Below are positions 53,686-61,821 of a stretch of DNA of 64,000 bases, piece after piece; positions within the stretch are counted from its first letter, which is position 1; each line of letters begins with the position of its first letter. The stretch is taken from the NCBI RefSeq assembly GCF_003667825.1, contig NZ_CP033043.1, positions 3,032,001-3,096,000 on the forward strand. The letters run 5' to 3'. Under the pieces are notes generated by a model. It made no database searches, was not told the DNA's origin, and saw only the letters and a program-made list of their open reading frames with translations. Both the position numbers and the translations under genes were made by a program. This stretch comes from Metabacillus litoralis (GTDB lineage: Bacteria; Bacillota; Bacilli; Bacillales; Bacillaceae).

Positions 53686-54522
53686 ATGAATAAAAGCCAT
53701 TACTACTGTAGTACGATGAATATTCTTGGCATAAACGTTCACTATGAGGTTTATCGCCAACATCCAACCAATCCTGTTATGATCTTAGTACATGGATTCC
53801 TGTCCTCTAGTTTTTGCTACAGAAAAATTATTCCTTTGCTAAAAGAGGATTTTACAATCATTACAATTGATCTTCCTCCATTCGGCAAAACAGAGAAATC
53901 AACCAAATTTGTTCACTCTTATACAAACATGGCAAAAGTGGTAATACATTTAGTAGAAGGACTGAACATAAAAAGAGCTTACCTTGTTGGTCACTCTATG
54001 GGTGGGCAAGTATCCTTGAATGCAGCAAAGCAAAGACCCGATTTGTTTGAGAAAGTGATATTACTATGTAGCTCAGGATATATGAAAGGTGTACATCCTT
54101 CACTAAAATTTGGTTCATATGTTCCTTATTTTTATCTATGCATTAAGCATTGGCTAGCTAGTCAAGGAATTCTAAAGAACTTAAACAATGTGGTGCATGA
54201 CCGTTCCTTAATTGATCAGGAAATGATGGATGGGTATATGGAGCCTTTTCTCGATGACAAAATATTTCGTGCTTTAAATCGGATGATACGTGATCATGAA
54301 GGTGATCTTAGTTCAGAAGAATTAAAGCAGATCGAACAGCCAAGCTTACTTATATGGGGAAATGAAGACAAAGTGGTACCTGTTCATATCGGAGAAAGAT
54401 TAAAAAATGATTTACCAAACTCAACGTTTTTCTCGTTTAAACATACCGGCCACTTAGTTCCCGAAGAAAGGCCTGAACATGTTTCAGAAAAGATTGTGAA
54501 CTTCCTTTTTCAGGCTCAATAG
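53686..54522 (+). CDS. yugF: alpha/beta hydrolase YugF
   Basis: The ATG at 53686 lies nine bases after GGAG; another ATG is two codons upstream. The 278-residue hydrolase has the oxyanion motif VHGFLSSSFCYRKIIPLL, the nucleophile elbow GHSMGGQ, the Asp in WGNEDKVVP, and the catalytic His in HTGHLVPEE. The substrate is unknown. It faces yugE, and the shared terminator between them is split by an IS element. Synteny and the FLSSSFCYRK motif support the symbol. Confidence 0.92.
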   Translation: MNKSHYYCSTMNILGINVHYEVYRQHPTNPVMILVHGFLSSSFCYRKIIPLLKEDFTIITIDLPPFGKTEKSTKFVHSYTNMAKVVIHLVEGLNIKRAYLVGHSMGGQVSLNAAKQRPDLFEKVILLCSSGYMKGVHPSLKFGSYVPYFYLCIKHWLASQGILKNLNNVVHDRSLIDQEMMDGYMEPFLDDKIFRALNRMIRDHEGDLSSEELKQIEQPSLLIWGNEDKVVPVHIGERLKNDLPNSTFFSFKHTGHLVPEERPEHVSEKIVNFLFQAQ

Positions 54523-54528
54523 AAAGAA

Positions 54529-54545
54529 ACCACTCTAAGAGTGGT
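54529..54545. repeat. left 17-bp target duplication of the IS element (palindromic terminator stem)
   Basis: ACCACTCTAAGAGTGGT is itself a terminator-like palindrome with 8-bp arms. An identical copy is at 56125-56141, directly flanking the element. Confidence 0.85.
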
Positions 54546-54616
54546 CAGGCTGTCGAGGAACCTCGACAGCCATTACTTTTATTCATACACTTTATCTATT
54601 CACCGCGTTAATATGG

Positions 54617-54622
54617 TATAAT
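54617..54622 (+). promoter_or_regulatory. extended -10 promoter of the transposase gene
   Basis: TGG-TATAAT is a perfect extended -10 element without a good -35, 38 bp before the transposase start. Confidence 0.5.
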
Positions 54623-54659
54623 ATACATATAGAAAAACAAATTTAGGACGGTGGAAGAT

Positions 54660-56009
54660 ATGTTTAAACCTAAAAGGGAAACCCAAAATGAAGTTGAATT
54701 TGTCATGATTGAAGAATTAGTACCTCAAGATCATCTTTTGAGAAAAGTGGAAAAATACATAGACTTCTCTTTTATTAATGAAAAAGTCCGACCTCTGTAC
54801 TCTGAAAACAATGGCCATCCATCTGATCCCACTATGCTTTTCAAAATGATGTTCATCGGTTATTTCTATGGCATTCGTTCGGAACGTCAATTAGAACGTG
54901 AGATTCAGACAAACATTGCTTACAGGTGGTTCTTAGGTTTAAAACTCACAGATCCAGTCCCTGATCATTCAACTATTAGTTGGAATCGCCGTACCCGTTT
55001 TAAAGATACAAATATCTTCCAGGAAATCTTTGATGAAATTGTCTTTCAAGCTATTCAACATAAGATGGTTGGAGGAAGGGTTTTATTTACGGATTCTACT
55101 CACCTTAAAGCTAATGCAAATAAACATAAATTCACACGTGTGGATGTTGAAGTTGAAACACGAGAATACATTGAAGAATTAAATAAAGCTATTGAAGAAG
55201 ATAGGATAAATCATGGAAAAAAGCCTCTAAAGGAAAAGGAAGAGGTGAATGAAACTAAACAAATTCGAAAAAGTACAACTGATCCTGATTGTGGGTTTAT
55301 GTCACGTGATAATAAGCAAGAGATGTTCTGTTACCTAGACCATCGTACCACTGATATAAAATTTAATATCATCACTGATGCTTATGTTACTCCTGGTAAT
55401 GTTCATGATTCTGTTCCTTATCTGTCTCGTATAGATCGTCAAATTAATAGATTTGGTTTTAATGTAGAAGCAGTTGGTCTCGATTCAGGTTATCTAACAA
55501 ATGCTATATGTAAAGGAATCAATGATCGCAAGATCTTTGGGGTCATAGCTCATAGAAGGTTCCATCCAACCAAGGGTCTTTTTCCAAAATGGAAATTTGA
55601 CTATGTGCGTGAACGAGATGTCTATATATGTCCAAACAAAGAGGAATTAGTTTATCGTACGACTACACGTGAAGGGTATCGAGAGTATAAATCTAATCCT
55701 AAAAAATGTGCAACTTGTCCATTATTAAAGGAATGCACGAAATCAAAAAACACACAGAAAGTCGTTACGCGCCATGTGTGGGAGGATCATAAAGATCGAG
55801 TTCGTCTGAATCGTCTTTCAAAGTCGGGTAAAATCCTATACAAATTCAGAAAAGAAAAAGTAGAGCGAAGCTTCGCAGATTCAAAAGAACTGCATGGGCT
55901 TCGCTACTGCCGGTTACGGGGAATACAGAATGCGAGTGAACAAGTATTACTCACCGCAGCATGTCAAAACATGAAAAAGATCGCCACACACCTAGCAAGG
56001 CTTGCATAA
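54660..56009 (+). CDS. IS1182-family transposase
   Basis: The ATG at 54660 follows GGTGG at 5 bp; an upstream GTG overlaps that site. The 449-residue DDE transposase has the N-terminal DUF772 region ([44 protein letters not shown]) and catalytic acids in [26 protein letters not shown] and [15 protein letters not shown] CxxC pair with further cysteines ([13 protein letters not shown]) marks the usual zinc-like insertion. The frame has no interruption. Confidence 0.95.
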   Translation: MFKPKRETQNEVEFVMIEELVPQDHLLRKVEKYIDFSFINEKVRPLYSENNGHPSDPTMLFKMMFIGYFYGIRSERQLEREIQTNIAYRWFLGLKLTDPVPDHSTISWNRRTRFKDTNIFQEIFDEIVFQAIQHKMVGGRVLFTDSTHLKANANKHKFTRVDVEVETREYIEELNKAIEEDRINHGKKPLKEKEEVNETKQIRKSTTDPDCGFMSRDNKQEMFCYLDHRTTDIKFNIITDAYVTPGNVHDSVPYLSRIDRQINRFGFNVEAVGLDSGYLTNAICKGINDRKIFGVIAHRRFHPTKGLFPKWKFDYVRERDVYICPNKEELVYRTTTREGYREYKSNPKKCATCPLLKECTKSKNTQKVVTRHVWEDHKDRVRLNRLSKSGKILYKFRKEKVERSFADSKELHGLRYCRLRGIQNASEQVLLTAACQNMKKIATHLARLA

Positions 56010-56124
56010 GGTGTATGATGATCTTTTTCATTTAAAATCCATACCTTTTCTTACTAGAAGAACGATAAAAACTAAAAGAAAGTACGTGTTTTTTTAAAAA
56101 AACACGTACTTTCTAAACAGCCTG

Positions 56125-56141
56125 ACCACTCTAAGAGTGGT
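56125..56141. repeat. right 17-bp target duplication, functional terminator of yugE/yugF
   Basis: The same palindrome as at 54529-54545, here followed by five T on the plus strand. It restores a terminator-like structure on both sides of the element. Confidence 0.85.
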
Positions 56142-56154
56142 TTTTCATTTCCAT

Positions 56155-56415
56155 TTAAATCTCACAGCTTGCGTTATTTTTGATTTGAAGTAACTGCTTA
56201 GACATGAATTCACATTCCGTTAGAGGGATGATTTCCTCGAACGAAAATTCATAAATCGCTTGTATTTTTCTTGCTAACTTTAGTTTATCATCTATCAAAT
56301 GAACAGCCTGGAGCACATCAACTACTTCCGTTTCATAACGATCTTCTCCATAACCTAACGGATCCCACTGTAATAAAACTTCCATTAACCTTATATTCGT
56401 TTGCTGTGTTTCCAT
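56155..56415 (-). CDS. yugE: DUF1871 family protein YugE
   Basis: The ATG at 56415 follows AAAGGTG; a longer frame has no ribosome site. The 86-residue acidic helical protein matches the DUF1871 family (LLQWDPLGYGEDRYETEVVDVL in outline). A FEEIIPLTECE motif near the end is typical. No function is known. It is convergent with yugF, with an IS element between. Confidence 0.88.
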   Translation of the reverse strand: METQQTNIRLMEVLLQWDPLGYGEDRYETEVVDVLQAVHLIDDKLKLARKIQAIYEFSFEEIIPLTECEFMSKQLLQIKNNASCEI

Positions 56416-56601
56416 TTTTTCACCTTTATTAATCTTATTTTTTGCACTGTTATTGTAACACACTTATGATAGAAGTAGATAATGAAAGAAGCTATATCCA
56501 TTTTTGTATATGATTCATATACCGTACTACTCATGTTAAAGGAATCCTATAATAAATATAGCTCACAGTTTTATAAGAATCTTTACTAAGAGGTGATGCA
56601 A

Positions 56602-57771
56602 TTGAGTCGATTTGATCAAGTTATTAACCGAAAGAAAACAGATTCAGTAAAATGGGATTATACAAAAAGAATATTTGGTGTAGAAGATGTACTACCAATG
56701 TGGGTGGCTGACATGGATTTTCCAGCACCTGAGGAAGTGATTGATGCCTTACATACTCGAGTTGACCACGGAATATTTGGATATACAATGTCAGGTTCAA
56801 AAATGGAAGAAAGCGTTAAAAACTGGTTAGATTCCCGTCATTCCTGGAAGATCGATCCAAAAACAATCACATACAGTCCTGGAATTGTCACAGCTATTAG
56901 TATGGCTATCCATGCCTTTACTACTTCAGAAGACAAAATTGTCGTACAACCGCCTGTCTACTACCCATTTTTTGAGATTGCCCAAAAGCATAAACGCGAG
57001 GTCCTATATAATCAATTATTACTAAATGAAGAATTCCGTTATGAAATTGATTTTAATGATTTGGAAGAAAAGCTTTCAGATGAAAGAACAACACTTTTTA
57101 TCTTATGTAATCCTCACAATCCAAGTGGTCGGGTTTGGAGTAAGGAGGAATTAACAAGAATTGGGGACCTTTGTATTAAGCATAATGTTCTGATTATATC
57201 AGACGATATTCATTCCGACCTGTTGCTGTTTGGAAATCAATATACTCCGATTGCGTCTATTCGAAAAGACATTGCGAATCAAACCATTACTTGTATTGCA
57301 CCTAGTAAAACTTTCAATTTGGCAGGTCTACAAGCTTCAATTTTGTTAATACCAAATGACTCTATTAAAAGACGTTATAATGAAGTTCAACAGGTGTTTG
57401 GCGTTATGGGTATCAACACGTTAGGAGCTGAGGCGATGCAGGCAGCGTATGAACATGGGAGCAACTGGCTTGATGAATTAATTCAATATCTTCAGGAAAA
57501 TGTATTATTAATAGAAGAATATTTAATGAATCATCTTCCTCAGGTAAAAATCATGCGACCTGAATCAACCTATCTTGTGTGGATTGATGCAAGAAATGTA
57601 AATAAATCGGATAAAGAATTACAGGAACTACTCCTTAATAAGGGAAAACTTGCTTTACATATAGGTTCCAAGTTTGGCAAAAACGGAGAAGGCTTTCTAA
57701 GAATGAACATTGCTTGTCCAAAGGAAACTTTGTTAGATGGTTTAAAAAGATTGAAAATAGCTTTAACATAA
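56602..57771 (+). CDS. patB: cystathionine beta-lyase / C-S lyase PatB
   Basis: The start is taken as the TTG at 56602, five bases after AAGAGGTGA; the ATG and GTG just upstream lie inside that ribosome site. The 389-residue fold-type I PLP enzyme has WDYTKRIFGVEDVLPMWVADMDF, SPGIVTAISMAIHAF, CNPHNPSGRVW, ISDDIHSDL, and the PLP lysine in APSKTFNLAGLQAS, all marks of the MalY/PatB group that cleaves cystathionine to homocysteine, pyruvate and ammonia. It precedes kinB as in B. subtilis. Confidence 0.92.
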   Translation: MSRFDQVINRKKTDSVKWDYTKRIFGVEDVLPMWVADMDFPAPEEVIDALHTRVDHGIFGYTMSGSKMEESVKNWLDSRHSWKIDPKTITYSPGIVTAISMAIHAFTTSEDKIVVQPPVYYPFFEIAQKHKREVLYNQLLLNEEFRYEIDFNDLEEKLSDERTTLFILCNPHNPSGRVWSKEELTRIGDLCIKHNVLIISDDIHSDLLLFGNQYTPIASIRKDIANQTITCIAPSKTFNLAGLQASILLIPNDSIKRRYNEVQQVFGVMGINTLGAEAMQAAYEHGSNWLDELIQYLQENVLLIEEYLMNHLPQVKIMRPESTYLVWIDARNVNKSDKELQELLLNKGKLALHIGSKFGKNGEGFLRMNIACPKETLLDGLKRLKIALT

Positions 57772-57786
57772 TTATCCCAAACTTCC

Positions 57787-57817
57787 AAATGGGCTCTTTC
57801 AACTTAAGAGCTCATTT
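57787..57817 (+). terminator. probable terminator of patB
   Basis: AAATGGGCTCTT pairs with AAGAGCTCATTT (one mismatch); the T-run is short. Confidence 0.55.
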
Positions 57818-57868
57818 ATTCAGTTTTTATAAAAAAATTAGTTAAAATGTGTTTATTTCAGAATAATT

Positions 57869-57898
57869 TTTACAATTCTCACAATTTAATGGTATAAT
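57869..57898 (+). promoter_or_regulatory. sigma-A promoter of kinB
   Basis: TTTACA and a perfect TATAAT, preceded by TGG as an extended -10, are 18 bp apart and 36 bp before the kinB start codon. Confidence 0.6.
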
Positions 57899-57933
57899 TA
57901 GGGAAACTTACTTATATCAAAGGTGACCATTAT

Positions 57934-59256
57934 ATGGAACTAGTAAAAGATATTATCTTACAAATTACATTCGTTGTTCTCCCTATTTTTATCTATCATT
58001 TATTATGGTTAAGTAGAAACAACCTTAGCTCTTTAAAACCCAATAAACTATTAATTACGTGTGGCTCCATTTTTTCTTCTGTCTTGTGTTTGATTTACCC
58101 GATTGAGCTAATTGATGGAGCTTTCTTTACCCTTCAACCTATTCCCTTATTTACTAGCGTCGTTTACGGGGGATCCATACCAGGTCTGCTTACTCTTCTT
58201 ACAACTTCTATTTATTTTTCACAACTTTATGAACTGGGCTGGGTTTATTTTTGTGGGAGCATAACGGTTTACATTATTCTTTCACTTTCTCTACGAAGCA
58301 ATTGGTATTCCTACACGTTTAAAAAGAAATTAAATTACGCTGCCATATACGGGATAAGTATTTTAATTTTTTCACTTTGTACAATCATTTTTGTAAGCGT
58401 TTTATATCCTCGTTATGTTGATTTAGCTAATTATGTAATCCCAAGCATAACAATTTTCACCCTTACCTTGATACTTATTTTATGTATATACCTAATTGAG
58501 TATATAAGGGCAAATGCTGTTATGAGGATGGAGTTAATGAAAGCAGAGAAGCTTTCCATTGTCAGTGAACTCGCAGCAAGTGTTGCACACGAAGTGAGAA
58601 ACCCGTTAACTGTTGTCAGAGGTTTTGTTCAATTAATAGGTAATTCAACAAATAGTACAGATAGTCAAAGAAGAGAGTACATGGATCTTGTGTTAACAGA
58701 ATTGGATCGAGCCCAAGCCATCATAACTGACTATCTAGGTATGGCCGGACAAAAAAGCATGGCTAAAGAAAAAATAAACTTAACCAATACTCTAAATGAT
58801 ATCACTACGCTCATGACATCTTATGCAAACTATAAAACAGTAAAATTCAAATGTGATATTGATAAGGATTTGTATGTTTTTGGAGACCCAATTAAACTAA
58901 AACAGGTTTTTGTCAATATTATCAAAAATTCCATAGAAGCTGTTCCGAATATGGAAGGGCTGGTAACCATTCATGCATGTTTATTGGAAAGCACAATACA
59001 TATTAAAATATCTGATAATGGGATCGGAATGACTAAAGAGCAAATTGAGAGATTAGGAGAACCATACTATTCTTCTAAAGATGATGGCACAGGGCTTGGA
59101 TTGACGGTTACATATAGTATAGTTAAAAGCCATGGTGGTTCTGTAAAATACATAAGTGAAGTTAATAAAGGAACAGTTGCTATTATTTCTCTTCCTCTTT
59201 ACTTCGATACTAGCTCGGATCACTCTCACCTATTTAGCGAGAATTTATCAGGTTAA
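57934..59256 (+). CDS. kinB: sporulation sensor histidine kinase KinB
   Basis: The 440-residue protein has a membrane domain of five to six helices (1-190, 5TM-LYT type), a HisKA domain with ELAASVAHEVRNPLTVV (H219) and an ATPase domain (NIIKNSIEAV, DNGIGMTKEQ, GTGLGLTVTY). KinB feeds phosphate into the Spo0F-Spo0B-Spo0A relay. It lies after patB as in B. subtilis, but kapB, normally the next gene and needed for KinB action, is 1 kb further and is preceded by two genes on the other strand. A consensus promoter stands upstream. Confidence 0.9.
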   Translation: MELVKDIILQITFVVLPIFIYHLLWLSRNNLSSLKPNKLLITCGSIFSSVLCLIYPIELIDGAFFTLQPIPLFTSVVYGGSIPGLLTLLTTSIYFSQLYELGWVYFCGSITVYIILSLSLRSNWYSYTFKKKLNYAAIYGISILIFSLCTIIFVSVLYPRYVDLANYVIPSITIFTLTLILILCIYLIEYIRANAVMRMELMKAEKLSIVSELAASVAHEVRNPLTVVRGFVQLIGNSTNSTDSQRREYMDLVLTELDRAQAIITDYLGMAGQKSMAKEKINLTNTLNDITTLMTSYANYKTVKFKCDIDKDLYVFGDPIKLKQVFVNIIKNSIEAVPNMEGLVTIHACLLESTIHIKISDNGIGMTKEQIERLGEPYYSSKDDGTGLGLTVTYSIVKSHGGSVKYISEVNKGTVAIISLPLYFDTSSDHSHLFSENLSG

Positions 59257-59266
59257 TAAAAGATAT

Positions 59267-59298
59267 AAAAGGTGACAGATATGATTCTGTCACCTTTT
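59267..59298. terminator. bidirectional terminator between kinB and the SodC-like gene
   Basis: AAAAGGTGACAG pairs perfectly with CTGTCACCTTTT. It ends the kinB transcript, so kapB is not in the same operon here. Confidence 0.85.
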
Positions 59299-59303
59299 CA
59301 TAT

Positions 59304-59876
59304 TTATTCTTCTTCCTCTGATTTAACTTCTTTCTTATCGCCACGGTTTGCTTCTTTTTCCGTCACTTCTCCACAGGCAATTCTAGCTCCTGAATCTCCT
59401 GCTGGCTGAGTCATGCCGTCATCCATTTTTTCCGTTATCACAATTGCTGCTCCATCTGGATCAAGCATAGAATTCTTCTTTCCACTTTTTAGGGTTAATT
59501 GAGGAGCCATTAATTCCGCTTCTGTTTTTCCATTTTCAGAAATAACATTGGGAAGATCCCCTGCGTGAGCACCTTCGGGATGCAAAAGCCCATGCTTTTT
59601 ATCATCAGGATTCAAATGATCTCCAGCGCTTTTAAAATCAGGTCCCTTACATGTACCTTTTTCATGAATGTTTATCCCATGCTCACCTTCTGGTAACCCC
59701 TCTAACATCACTTCAAACTTTACACCTTCTGGCTGTTCAGAAACTTTAATGGTACCAAGTGAATCACCGCTTGCATTAAACATCTCAACATCCATTTTGG
59801 TAATTTCTTTTTCCATACAGCCGGACAAAATAAAAGGAAAAACAAAGCACAAAGACAAAAATGTTTTACGTTTCAT
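59304..59876 (-). CDS. Cu/Zn superoxide dismutase-like lipoprotein with missing copper ligands
   Basis: The ATG at 59876 follows GGAGGG. The 190-residue precursor has a lipoprotein signal with lipobox LSGC, so it is anchored outside the membrane. The SodC fold motifs are clear: GINIHEKGTC, DFKSAGDHLNP, KHGLLHPEGAHAGDLPN and GDSGARIACG. Zinc ligands (bridging His, two His and Asp) are kept, but the first copper His (usual GFHxH) is Asn and the last one (usual VIHxKADD) is Thr. Like the related B. subtilis YojM it may not dismutate superoxide. It is monocistronic with an acidic tail. Confidence 0.85.
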   Translation of the reverse strand: MKRKTFLSLCFVFPFILSGCMEKEITKMDVEMFNASGDSLGTIKVSEQPEGVKFEVMLEGLPEGEHGINIHEKGTCKGPDFKSAGDHLNPDDKKHGLLHPEGAHAGDLPNVISENGKTEAELMAPQLTLKSGKKNSMLDPDGAAIVITEKMDDGMTQPAGDSGARIACGEVTEKEANRGDKKEVKSEEEE

Positions 59877-59962
59877 AATACCCTCCAATGAAATGGTTTG
59901 GATAAAGGGTATTTTTTGTCACAATGTATAAACTTATTCATCTAATGAAAAGTTGTTTTCCC

Positions 59963-60166
59963 TTAGTCTTTGTCTTGTTCTTGTTTCGTTTGATTCATTA
60001 ATTTTTCTACTTGTTCTTGTTCTTTTTTAGATAACTTCATAATAAATCGGAAAGCAAAGAAAGCTGCTATAGTAAAAATGATCATAGTAATGGCAGCAGG
60101 TATATATTCTGACTTATCCTCAGGAAAATATAAAAACAATCCAAAAATAGGAAGTAATTGATCCAT
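59963..60166 (-). CDS. small membrane protein, unknown
   Basis: The 67-residue protein has a short hydrophobic N-terminus, one clear membrane helix (about 22-43, IPAAITMIIFTIAAFFAFRFIM in part) and a charged Gln/Lys/Glu-rich tail. The ATG follows AAAGGTAGTG. I do not recognise a family. It stands alone between the SodC-like gene and kapB. Confidence 0.6.
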   Translation of the reverse strand: MDQLLPIFGLFLYFPEDKSEYIPAAITMIIFTIAAFFAFRFIMKLSKKEQEQVEKLMNQTKQEQDKD

Positions 60167-60318
60167 GTGTTCACTACCTTTCTTTCTCCTAACTATAGCA
60201 AGTTTTAGACAAATTCACTAGGTATTAAAAGTATAGTCAAGAAACAGTCACAAATGCGATTTTAAAGCCTTCATGGTACTATAAAAGATATAAAATCAAA
60301 TTTCTGAGGGTGAGATTA

Positions 60319-60702
60319 ATGGAAGAAATGAAAATCGGTGATATTGTAACAGGAATTTATAAAACAGGTAAATACATTGGTGTTATTACTGACATTAAGC
60401 CTATGCATTATTTAGTAAAAGTTAAAGCTGTCCTAAAGCACCCACAACAAGGTGATCTACATAATCCCAAACAAGTGGATGTCCAATTTTTTCACGAGAG
60501 AAGGGCATTGGCTTTCAATGAACAAACAAATGTTCCAAAACAGATGGTTAAACGATTCGAAGACGAAGTTCCAGAATATCAGCAGTCGCTAAGAAAGGCA
60601 CTGGATGTTATGAAGAAAGAACTTGAAGAAATCAATACAGATTGGGCTAAAGAATCCCTTACAAGCGTTGAAGTTCTTGAGAAAGACTATTTCCCTTATT
60701 AA
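60319..60702 (+). CDS. kapB: kinase-associated protein KapB
   Basis: The ATG at 60319 follows GAGGGTGAG; a GTG nine bases upstream overlaps that site. The 127-residue protein is the KapB family: MEEMKIGDIVTGIYKTGKYIG, an SH3-like N-terminal half with HPQQGDLHNPKQVDVQFFHERRAL in outline, and a helical C-terminus. In B. subtilis KapB is needed for KinB-driven sporulation. It has its own start region here, separated from kinB. Confidence 0.92.
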   Translation: MEEMKIGDIVTGIYKTGKYIGVITDIKPMHYLVKVKAVLKHPQQGDLHNPKQVDVQFFHERRALAFNEQTNVPKQMVKRFEDEVPEYQQSLRKALDVMKKELEEINTDWAKESLTSVEVLEKDYFPY

Positions 60703-60716
60703 TTGAAAGATGTTTA

Positions 60717-60760
60717 CTCAATAACAATATTTAGCTTTTACTTTAAATATTGTTATTGAG
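60717..60760. terminator. bidirectional terminator between kapB and kapD
   Basis: A 17-bp perfect stem (CTCAATAACAATATTTA and its complement) is followed by six T on the plus strand. Confidence 0.85.
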
Positions 60761-60786
60761 CTTTTTTCATATACATTATTTCGGCT

Positions 60787-61410
60787 TTATGTTGCATATT
60801 TATTTAATACCTTTGACAGATCAATTCGATCACCTATTGTTGTTGGGGATGGCTTTTGTAAGTACCTTTTATCCTCTTCAACTAACTTAAATAAATTGTA
60901 AGTAGTTAGGGCATCATCTAATGCACGATGATGTTTACCGGTAGCCTTTTTCCCATATTCCTCAACAGCCTTCCATAAGCCGGTTTGATTACGATCACCA
61001 AAAAACTTTTTGTATTCCATTGATAAATCTCTAAATTTCCCTGTGAATGGAAACTCTTCTCCACTCATTTGGCAATTATGACGGAGCACCTTCATATCCA
61101 TATTGCCCCAAGTAATAACAGTTGTAAATGATCCATTATTATAATCATTTAGTACGGCTAAAAGCTCTGAAAAAGTCATTCCTTGATCAATTTTATTTTG
61201 CGAAATTTGTAGAAAAGTTTTACATCGCTCAGTTAATAAGGGGAATTTGTTCGGTTTAACATATGAGGAGAATTGCTCTTCAATTTGTTGGTTCTTAACA
61301 GAAACAATACCCACTTCAATAATTTCTGGATAAAAGCCCTTTGGATTCGCTTTTCCTTCCGGCATGGTAAATTCAAAATCAATAAATAAAAATTGCTCTT
61401 GTCCCTCCAA
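60787..61410 (-). CDS. kapD: KapD, DEDDh exonuclease-like inhibitor of the KinA pathway
   Basis: The start is a TTG at 61410 after AAAGGAGGAG. The 207-residue protein has a complete DEDDh exonuclease set: FIDFEFT (D11, E13), ITWGNMDMKVL and HHRALDDALTT (His and Asp). In B. subtilis KapD lowers sporulation through the KinA branch. The intact active site suggests real 3'-5' exonuclease activity. It is convergent with kapB as in B. subtilis. Confidence 0.9.
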   Translation of the reverse strand: MEGQEQFLFIDFEFTMPEGKANPKGFYPEIIEVGIVSVKNQQIEEQFSSYVKPNKFPLLTERCKTFLQISQNKIDQGMTFSELLAVLNDYNNGSFTTVITWGNMDMKVLRHNCQMSGEEFPFTGKFRDLSMEYKKFFGDRNQTGLWKAVEEYGKKATGKHHRALDDALTTYNLFKLVEEDKRYLQKPSPTTIGDRIDLSKVLNKYAT

Positions 61411-61821
61411 TCTGTTTCGCTCCTCCTTTAGGTTATATTATTTAAAACGTTAAGAAAAAATCGCAGCATCGAAAAGTTTTTGTACGTAGGTAATCAAGAT
61501 AGTAAGGGCAACTACGCATCACGCTTCGCCTTTCAGGCTCGCCAATCAACGAGTTTTCTTTATTATATCACCGATGCATTCAAAAGAACTTTAATTTTTC
61601 CAAAAATAATGAATTGTCCCTTGACTATTTTTAATTGATTGGATGATTATCTATACTCTATCTTACAATATATTCAGCAATGGTCATTATTAGGTATAAT
61701 TTTAAATTGACAGTTGAAATTTATTGAATTTTTCCGATATATAACATATATATATTGTTTATTAGTTTTGTCTCTGTTGTGTCTTTACAGAGCAGAATAT
61801 GTAGAAAGAAAGTGAATCAGT
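61411..61821. other. 411-bp gene-free region before pbpD
   Basis: No gene is supported. A GC-richer patch at about 61507-61555 (ACGCATCACGCTTCGCC and CAGGCTCGCC) stands out from the AT-rich surroundings and looks like a remnant of a dispersed repeat. The rest is AT-rich leader of pbpD, with TATATA-type stretches near 61740-61760 and no clear consensus promoter. Confidence 0.5.

Larger units (their letters stand above)
54546..56124 (+). mobile_element. IS1182-family insertion sequence, 1579 bp
   Basis: The element is bounded by the terminal inverted repeats CAGGCTGT (left) and ACAGCCTG (right) and by a perfect 17-bp direct repeat. It carries one transposase gene reading toward the right. Two strong hairpins stand just inside the ends: GGCTGTCGAGG with its complement (54548-54572) and a 19-bp perfect stem at 56077-56114. 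These probably insulate the element from outside transcription. It lies between yugF and yugE, so no conserved gene is broken, and the reading frame is intact, so it may be active. Confidence 0.88.

Noticed and set aside
59304..59876. Functional Cu/Zn superoxide dismutase
   Set aside because: Two expected copper histidines are Asn and Thr, so ordinary dismutase activity is doubtful; only the family call is kept.
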